From CATOSK01 sp034423195 (GTDB taxonomy: Bacteria; Chloroflexota; Dehalococcoidia; Lucifugimonadales; UBA3495): 64,000 bases of DNA. Position 1 is the first letter of the stretch. Every line of letters starts with the position of its first letter. This document shows positions 59,138 through 64,000 of the stretch, in pieces. Position numbers and translations under genes: made by a program. Where the stretch lies: NCBI GenBank assembly GCA_034423195.1, contig DAOUIZ010000034.1, forward strand, positions 62,001-126,000, read 5' to 3'. The notes beneath the pieces were generated by a model. That model worked only from the letters and a program-made list of their open reading frames with translations. It made no database searches and was not told the DNA's origin.

Positions 59138-60430
59138 CTATTCTTCCTGTTGGCTGTCGGCGGCGGTGGGGGTGGAGGTTTCGGCGATGGCTTCGGCGAG
59201 GGCGCTGCGGTGGATTTCTCCGACGAGGGTGTTGTTTTCGTCAACGACGGGGATGGGGTAGTCGCTGCCCATGGCCACCGGGATGAGCTGGTCGAAGGTG
59301 GTGTCGGGAAAGACGGGGAGGTAGTTGGACTCGACGTGGTCCCAAGCCTCGTCAATGCGGCGCACACCAAGCTGGAGGGCCTTCTGGGCGCTGCTGATGG
59401 ACAACATTCCCAGGTAGTGTTCCTGCCGGTCCACCACCCAGGCGGCGTCGCCGTCGCTGGCGCCGATGGTGTGGAGGGCGGCGCGGGGGCCCTGGTGTCC
59501 CATGACGGTGGCCTTGGGCGGGACCATGACCTTGCTGGCGGTCATGATGGTCTCCAGCCGGACATCCTGGGTGAACTCGCCGACATATTCGTCCTCGGGG
59601 CGGAGGACGATGTCCTCGGGGGAGCCGATCTGGGCGACGGCGCCGTCGTGCATGATGGCGATGCGGTCGCCGAGCTTGAGGGCCTCGTTGAGGTCGTGGG
59701 TGATGAAGACGATGGTCTTGTGGAGCTCGGTCTGGAGGCGGAGGAGCTCGTCCTGCATCTGGCGGCGGATGAGGGGGTCGAGTCCGCTGAAGGGCTCGTC
59801 CATGAGGAGGATGTCGGGGTCGACGACGAGGGCGCGGGCGAGTCCGACGCGCTGCTGCATTCCGCCGGAGAGCTGGCGGGGGAAGGAGTCCTCCCAACCG
59901 CCCAGGCCGACGAGCTCAAGGACTTGGCGGACGCGCTGGTAGCGGGTTTCCCGGTCGACGCCCTGGGTCTCCAGGCCCCAGGCGGCGTTGTCCAGGACGG
60001 TGCGGTGGGGCATGAGGCCGTAGTGCTGGAAGACCATGGCAATCTTGCGGCGGCGGAAGTCGGTGAGATCCTTATCAGTCATCCGGGTGATGTCATCGCC
60101 GTCGACGACGATTTCGCCGGAGGTGGGTTCGATGAGGCGGATGAGGCATCGGACGAGGGTGGACTTGCCACTGCCGGAGAGTCCCATGACGACGAAGGTC
60201 TCGCCGCGGGCGACGTCGAAGTTGACATCCTGAAGAGCGACGACGGCCCCGAGGTCGGCAAGAATCTGGGACTTATCCTTGCCCTCGTTTTCGGGTGCGG
60301 TTACCTGGGAGGCGTTCTTGCCGAAGACTTTCCACAGGGACCTGACGCTGATGTAGGGGGCGCCGTTTTCACCGGCGGTGGATGGGGCGGGCTGGGGAGC
60401 GTCGGAAACCGGGTCAAGAGAGCTAACCAT
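59138..60430 (-). CDS. glycine betaine/L-proline ABC transporter ATP-binding protein
   Basis: The 430-residue ProV/OpuAA-type ATPase has Walker A GLSGSGKST, a Q-loop VFQHYGLMPHRTVL, signature LSGGMQQRVGLARAL, Walker B ILLMDEPFSGLDP and H-loop FITHDLNEAL. After residue ~290 comes a pair of CBS domains ending in IPVVDENNTLVGEI. In OpuA-type systems these sense ionic strength or cyclic-di-AMP. ATG 60430 (AAAGG upstream) is preferred over an in-frame upstream extension. It is first in the ATPase-permease unit. Confidence 0.92.
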   Translation of the reverse strand: MVSSLDPVSDAPQPAPSTAGENGAPYISVRSLWKVFGKNASQVTAPENEGKDKSQILADLGAVVALQDVNFDVARGETFVVMGLSGSGKSTLVRCLIRLIEPTSGEIVVDGDDITRMTDKDLTDFRRRKIAMVFQHYGLMPHRTVLDNAAWGLETQGVDRETRYQRVRQVLELVGLGGWEDSFPRQLSGGMQQRVGLARALVVDPDILLMDEPFSGLDPLIRRQMQDELLRLQTELHKTIVFITHDLNEALKLGDRIAIMHDGAVAQIGSPEDIVLRPEDEYVGEFTQDVRLETIMTASKVMVPPKATVMGHQGPRAALHTIGASDGDAAWVVDRQEHYLGMLSISSAQKALQLGVRRIDEAWDHVESNYLPVFPDTTFDQLIPVAMGSDYPIPVVDENNTLVGEIHRSALAEAIAETSTPTAADSQQEE

Positions 60431-60564
60431 ACCTGGCCTTTTCGTAAAGCCCGCTTTCATCCGGGCTCCATTTCGGCAACTTGTCCGAGGGCCCGGTCCG
60501 GCGGGGGAGGCGTTCTCTGCAAGGGGGCGGCGCCCACTGGCCGCCACCGGCCCAATCGGGGGCT

Positions 60565-60594
60565 ACCGTAATTCCCCGGCGTCCGGTTTGTCAA
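60565..60594 (-). promoter_or_regulatory. probable promoter of the betaine ATPase-permease unit
   Basis: TTGACA (60589-60594), 18-nt spacer, TACGGT (60565-60570) on the minus strand. It would give a ~130-nt leader. The remainder of the gap 60431-60781 shows no gene; a TAAGAT box at 60708 might serve the divergent tyrA. Confidence 0.45.
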
Positions 60595-60781
60595 ATGCAG
60601 GTGGTATCGCTTGGAGCGAGCTCAAGGAGGGTGAGCCTGGGTTGGGTGTCCGGGGAGTCCTGGACGGCCCGGGGCCAGTCCGGTTTCGGATGCCGGGGGT
60701 TTGGTGTAAGATTGCTGAAGCTCGGAACCGTCGAATCCGGCGGCCGCGGGGCTGGGGAAATCCGGCTCCTGGGAGGAAGCA

Positions 60782-61795
60782 ATGCCGAAGATAACGATCA
60801 TTGGAACCGGCCTCATCGGTACTTCGATGGGCCTGGCATTGCGTGAATCCAACCTGAAAGACCTGACGGTGGTCGGGACGGACTCGGAGCACAGCGCGCG
60901 CTCTGCGGCCCAGAAAATGGGGGCTTTCGACAAGGTCGAAACCAGGTTCTTCGACGCCATAGAGGATGCCGACATCGTGGTGCTGGCGACGCCGGTCATG
61001 GCGATGAAGGATATCATGGAGGTGATGGGCGACGGCCTGAAGGAAGGGGCCATAGTCACCGACGTGGGCAGTTCCAAAGGGGTGGTCCTCGACTGGGCAG
61101 CGGAATCACTGCCGGAGCATGTGGATTTCGTAGGGGGCCATCCGATGGCCGGCAAGGAGACCTCGGGGCCTGGGGCAGCGGAAGCAACCTTATTCACGGA
61201 CAAGGTGTACTGCATTATCCCAGGGAGCGGGGCCAGCGAGGCATCCGTGGGGGATGTTGCGACGCTGGTTGAGGGGATCGGGGCCAAGCCGTATTTCATC
61301 GGGACGGAAGAACACGACAGCTTCGTGGCCGCCGCGAGCCACCTCCCCTTCCTGCTATCCGCGGCGCTGGTGGGATGCACTTCCAAGAGCATAAACTGGG
61401 CGGACATCGCGCAGCTGGCGGCGTCGGGGTACCGGGACATGACGCGGCTGGCGTCGGGGGACCCGGTCATGCACCGGGACATCTGCGTCACCAACTCGAA
61501 GCCAATCGTGGCGTGGATCGATTCGTTCATCCGCGAACTGCACGACCTGCGGCAGGTGCTGGATGCAGAGGATGGGCCTGACCCGGCGGCGGTGAAGACG
61601 GTTTTCGACGATGCGTTTGACGCGCGGGCAAAATGGATGGCGGGGGCGGTGACGCTGGAATCCCGGGACTTCAGCCCGCAGCGGGAACTGCCGTCATTCG
61701 CCGAGAGCATGGGGGAGATGTTCCTGGGGCGCCGGATATTGGACAGAAGGGACCGGATCATGCGCGGGTTGCGGGGGAACAACCGGGACCGGTAG
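60782..61795 (+). CDS. tyrA: prephenate dehydrogenase
   Basis: The 337-residue protein opens with the NAD-binding strand ITIIGTGLIGTSMGLAL. It has ATPVMAMKDIM, VGSSKG and the prephenate-binding HPMAGKETSGPGAAEATLF (about 119-137), then FVAAASHLPFLLSAALV and a helical C-terminal dimerisation region. It converts prephenate to 4-hydroxyphenylpyruvate in tyrosine synthesis (an arogenate-specific variant cannot be excluded). Ribosome site GGGAGGAAGC. Guanylate kinase and lipoyl synthase genes follow closely, a housekeeping cluster. Confidence 0.94.
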   Translation: MPKITIIGTGLIGTSMGLALRESNLKDLTVVGTDSEHSARSAAQKMGAFDKVETRFFDAIEDADIVVLATPVMAMKDIMEVMGDGLKEGAIVTDVGSSKGVVLDWAAESLPEHVDFVGGHPMAGKETSGPGAAEATLFTDKVYCIIPGSGASEASVGDVATLVEGIGAKPYFIGTEEHDSFVAAASHLPFLLSAALVGCTSKSINWADIAQLAASGYRDMTRLASGDPVMHRDICVTNSKPIVAWIDSFIRELHDLRQVLDAEDGPDPAAVKTVFDDAFDARAKWMAGAVTLESRDFSPQRELPSFAESMGEMFLGRRILDRRDRIMRGLRGNNRDR

Positions 61796-61851
61796 TTCGT
61801 TGGGTTGAGCAGCCTGCCGAGAAATCCGGCTTTCCCGTTCGAGCGTTCCAG

Positions 61852-62472
61852 TTGCAAATAATCCCCGAATCCAATCCGGCTCCGCCGCTGCTGGTGGCGA
61901 TCAGCGGCCCTTCGGGAGTGGGCAAGGACGCCGCTCTCTCCCGCTTGAAGGAGATGGACCGTCCGTGGCATTTCGTGATGACGGCCACGACCCGGGAGCC
62001 CCGTCCGGGGGAGCGGGACGGAGTGGACCATATTTTCCTGGACGTTGCGACTTTCCTGAAAATGCGGGACCGGGACCAGTTCGTGGAAACGGCGGAAGTG
62101 TACGGGCGGTGGTATGGGACTCCGCGGGCGCAGGTGAGGCAGGCCCTGAAGGAAGGGAAGGACGTCATCCTGCGGGTGGATGTGCAGGGGGTGGCCTCGG
62201 TGAAGGCGCTGGCCCCGGAAGCGGTGAGCATAATGATTGTGCCCGAGTCGCTTTCCGAGCTGAGGAAGCGGCTGGCGGCGAGGGGAAGCGAAACTTCCGA
62301 CGACCTGGATGTCCGATTGCAGGCCGCGCAGCAGGAACTGGCGGAGGTTGGCAGCTTCGACTACCGGGTGGTGAACCGGGATGGGCAACTGGAGCGGGCG
62401 GCTTCCGAAATCGACGCGATTATCACCGCCGAGAAATGCAGGGTAATGCCCAGGGTAGTCCAGCTTCTCTGA
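61852..62472 (+). CDS. gmk: guanylate kinase
   Basis: The ~206-residue protein catalyses GMP + ATP to GDP + ADP. P-loop GPSGVGKDA is unusual in having Asp after the Lys instead of Ser/Thr. The GMP-binding block TATTREPRPGERDGVDHIF (about residues 44-62) and VYGRWYGTP follow, then VILRVDVQGVASVK and the Arg-rich lid KRLAARGSETSDDLDVRL. The start is uncertain: TTG 61852 gives a family-like N-terminus, while GTG 61894 would begin right at the P-loop strand. It lies between tyrA and lipA. Confidence 0.9.
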   Translation: MQIIPESNPAPPLLVAISGPSGVGKDAALSRLKEMDRPWHFVMTATTREPRPGERDGVDHIFLDVATFLKMRDRDQFVETAEVYGRWYGTPRAQVRQALKEGKDVILRVDVQGVASVKALAPEAVSIMIVPESLSELRKRLAARGSETSDDLDVRLQAAQQELAEVGSFDYRVVNRDGQLERAASEIDAIITAEKCRVMPRVVQLL

Positions 62473-62493
62473 GGCCCAGATTGTGTTCAGTCC

Positions 62494-63444
62494 GTGAGGG
62501 ATTTCGTGCCGGAAGATACCGATCCAAATATGTTTGAAGCGGAGCAGAACACTCCGGCTTCCCCGGGGGACCGCCGGGAGGAGCTGCGGCCGAGGCTTCC
62601 CGAATGGCTGAAGGTGAAGATGCCGGGGGGGCCGCGGTACATGGAACTGAAGCAGCTGATGCGGGGGCACCGGCTGCATACGGTGTGCGAGGAAGCCCAC
62701 TGTCCCAATATTGGGGAGTGCTGGGAGCGGAGCGCGGCAACCTTCATGATCCTGGGGGATATCTGCACGCGGGCGTGCCGCTATTGCGCGGTGACGACCG
62801 GCCGGCCAATCGGCCTGGACCTGCTGGAGCCGGTGCGGCTGGCCGAGACGGTCAAGATGATGGGACTGGAGTATTGCGTGATTACCTCGGTGAACCGGGA
62901 CGATCTGTCCGACGGGGGAGCCGGGGTTTTCGCGGCGTGCATCCGAAGGATCCGGGAGGAAGTCCCCGGATGCAAGGTGGAGGTCCTGATTCCCGATTTT
63001 GCCGGTTCAAGGGATGCGTTGCGGGCAGTGGTGGAGGCGAAGCCGGACGTTTTGAACCACAACATAGAATCGGTCCGGCGGGTTTTCCGGTCGGTGCGTC
63101 CGAAAGGGGACTACCAGCTTTCCCTAGACCTGCTGGCGGAAGCCAAGGCTATGGAGCCGGCGGCGGTCACCAAGTCGGGGATAATCGTAGGGATGGGAGA
63201 GACCGGGGACGAGCTGGTGGAGACGATGGCGGACCTGAGGGGCGTGGACTGCGATCTGCTGACCATCGGACAGTACCTGCGGCCGTCCATCAAGCATCTG
63301 CCGATTGACCGGTTCTACACTCCGGCGGAGTTTGAAGAACTGGGGCGAATCGGGAAGGACCTGGGGTTCAAGCACGTTGCTTCGGGGCCGCTGGTGCGGA
63401 GCTCGTATCACGCCGACGAGCAGAGGGCGGCGGCAGGGGCGTAG
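62494..63444 (+). CDS. lipA: lipoyl synthase
   Basis: This is a 316-residue radical SAM enzyme that inserts two sulfurs into octanoyl groups of lipoyl domains. Its auxiliary cluster motif is CEEAHCPNIGEC (Cx4Cx5C, near residues 65-76). The radical SAM motif is CTRACRYC (CxxxCxxC). The C-terminal RSSYHADE contains the Ser that ligates the auxiliary cluster. ITSVNRDDLSDGGA and NHNIESVRRVFRSVRP are typical. GTG start at 62494 has no clear ribosome site; ATG 62530 is a possible alternative. It follows gmk by 21 nt. Confidence 0.96.
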   Translation: MRDFVPEDTDPNMFEAEQNTPASPGDRREELRPRLPEWLKVKMPGGPRYMELKQLMRGHRLHTVCEEAHCPNIGECWERSAATFMILGDICTRACRYCAVTTGRPIGLDLLEPVRLAETVKMMGLEYCVITSVNRDDLSDGGAGVFAACIRRIREEVPGCKVEVLIPDFAGSRDALRAVVEAKPDVLNHNIESVRRVFRSVRPKGDYQLSLDLLAEAKAMEPAAVTKSGIIVGMGETGDELVETMADLRGVDCDLLTIGQYLRPSIKHLPIDRFYTPAEFEELGRIGKDLGFKHVASGPLVRSSYHADEQRAAAGA

Positions 63445-63468
63445 AGATTGGTCCGAGGTTGGCTGGAC

Positions 63469-63530
63469 AAAAGAAACGCCCCCCCGATTACGGGGGGACG
63501 CCGGGCCAGCGATACTCTCGCTGGGGGGGT
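63469..63530 (-). ncRNA. probable small RNA with own promoter and intrinsic terminator
   Basis: On the minus strand a consensus promoter (63537-63565) would start transcription near 63530. The ~62-nt RNA would contain the perfect hairpin CCAGCGA-GAGTA-TCGCTGG (63524-63506). A second 9-bp hairpin CGTCCCCCC-GTAATC-GGGGGGGCG (63500-63477) is followed by TTTCTTTT, a textbook terminator only in this orientation. On the plus strand the stem has a mismatch and no T-run follows. No open frame fits. It ends 24 nt before the convergent lipA stop and does not reach the coding region. It matches no RNA family I know. Confidence 0.6.
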
Positions 63531-63536
63531 ACTAAT

Positions 63537-63565
63537 ATAGTACATTTACCAGACAAACATGTCAA
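63537..63565 (-). promoter_or_regulatory. promoter of the small RNA, with overlapping palindrome
   Basis: TTGACA (63560-63565), 17-nt spacer, TACTAT (63537-63542) on the minus strand. The palindrome GTACTA-ATA-TAGTAC (63529-63543) covers the -10 box and the expected start site and may be an operator. Confidence 0.7.
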
Positions 63566-63620
63566 GTGTGGTTTTTGCCATAGCGATCTGGCAACCCGCT
63601 TCCGCCTGGCGGGGCGTTAG

Positions 63621-64000
63621 ATGGAGCGTGTGATCGTCTACATCGACGGTTTCAACCTCTATTATGGTCTCAAGTCCAGGAAATGGCGACGATATTATTG
63701 GCTGGACCTTCGCAGTTTAGCTGAACGCCTGCTTCGTCCGGGTCAACAACTCGAAACTGTCCACTACTTCACGACCCGCGTCGCAAATGAACCTCATAAC
63801 CCCGGCAAAACAGCCAGACAAAACTCCTATCTGGAGGCGTTGGGAACCCTAGAAAACCTGGAAATTCATTACGGGTATTTCTTGCCAAAGGAACGAAATT
63901 GTCATCGATGCGGGGCGACAGTCCGGACCTACGAAGAGAAGATGACTGATGTGAACATCGCAGTCCAATTGCTGGGAGATGCTCATGCGGACAGGTTCGA
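63621..64000 (+). CDS. NYN domain-containing protein, truncated by the window edge
   Basis: The frame is open from ATG 63621 to the end of the window (126 complete residues). The N-terminus RVIVYIDGFNLYYGL is the NYN/LabA-like PIN-fold signature with the first catalytic Asp and Asn. EEKMTDVNIAVQLL further on supplies the next conserved Asp residues. A Cys pair in NCHRCG suggests a small metal knuckle. NYN proteins are Mg-dependent ribonucleases. The gene is visibly poorer in G+C and uses more A/T-ending codons (TAT, AAA, CAA, AAT) than its neighbours, which hints at recent transfer. Confidence 0.88.
   Translation, partial: MERVIVYIDGFNLYYGLKSRKWRRYYWLDLRSLAERLLRPGQQLETVHYFTTRVANEPHNPGKTARQNSYLEALGTLENLEIHYGYFLPKERNCHRCGATVRTYEEKMTDVNIAVQLLGDAHADRF

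Noticed and set aside
63477..63500. Terminator of lipA on the plus strand
   Set aside because: On the plus strand the stem has a C-A mismatch and no T-tract follows. The U-run exists only on the minus strand.
1..64000. Insertion sequences, prophage or integrase genes
   Set aside because: I looked for transposase, integrase and phage structural motifs and found none. The repeats present are short and non-coding.

Overview
The window is high-GC bacterial chromosome with densely packed, mostly metabolic genes. The gene content fits the phylum Chloroflexota, most likely a Dehalococcoidia/SAR202-type lineage. That placement is an inference from three things: five LLM-class (luciferase-like) flavin monooxygenases with several family III CoA-transferases, SDRs and carboxymuconolactone-decarboxylase-like genes; a betaine-binding lipoprotein with the iterated VEVTKVVE-type spacer common in Chloroflexota; and split-off catabolic enzymes such as MmgE/PrpD, FAH, an ACMSD-like amidohydrolase and an orphan xanthine-dehydrogenase-type subunit. 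No 16S gene is present, so the taxonomy is not proven.

Layout. 1-3.1 kb: tRNA-Ala(CGC), an esterase, a DUF952 gene and a kinase-fold gene. 3.1-9.9 kb: a complete aa3-type cytochrome oxidase locus on the minus strand (ctaC-ctaD-ctaE and a subunit IV fused to cytochrome c), followed by heme A biosynthesis genes ctaA-ctaB. 10-13.6 kb: an ABC-2 exporter and two lipoproteins. 13.6-18.7 kb: a minus-strand catabolic operon (LLM oxidoreductase, CMD, alpha/beta-hydrolase-like protein, MmgE/PrpD, SDR). 19-26 kb: a collagen-like lipoprotein, small enzymes, a radical-SAM-like protein without cluster cysteines, and citrate synthase. 26.4-36.4 kb: a plus-strand catabolic run (double CoA-transferase, three LLM enzymes, split TPP decarboxylase, FAH hydrolase, CMD, amidohydrolase). 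36.4-48 kb: orphan XDH subunit, two divergent SDRs, an aldolase-SDR fusion, NUDIX, MFS, a probable selenocysteine glutaredoxin-DinB protein, an MBL hydrolase and a retropepsin-like protease. 48-54.8 kb: SRPBCC, LLM, TlpA, DUF1800, NHL, methyltransferase and a second retropepsin-like protease. 54.9-64 kb: CMD, RraA, a glycine-betaine ABC transporter, prephenate dehydrogenase, guanylate kinase, lipoyl synthase, a probable small RNA and a truncated NYN-domain gene.

The most interesting signals are as follows. (1) A glutaredoxin-DinB gene has an in-frame TGA exactly at the first redox cysteine position. It is followed at the right distance by a 10-bp hairpin with a G-containing tetraloop, so it looks like a selenoprotein hidden from standard ORF calling. 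(2) A probable ~62-nt stand-alone RNA lies downstream of lipA, with its own consensus promoter and intrinsic terminator on the minus strand. (3) Several proteins keep their family fold but have lost catalytic residues: a radical-SAM-like protein without CxxxCxxC, an alpha/beta hydrolase with Thr for Ser, and three SDRs without YxxxK. (4) A three-copy intergenic repeat carries 10-bp iterons at one end and CATG-centred motifs at the other, alongside nested short and long palindromic repeats.

Promoters are easy to read here. Several genes are preceded by TTGACA-N17-TANNNT elements, which also helped settle start codons.
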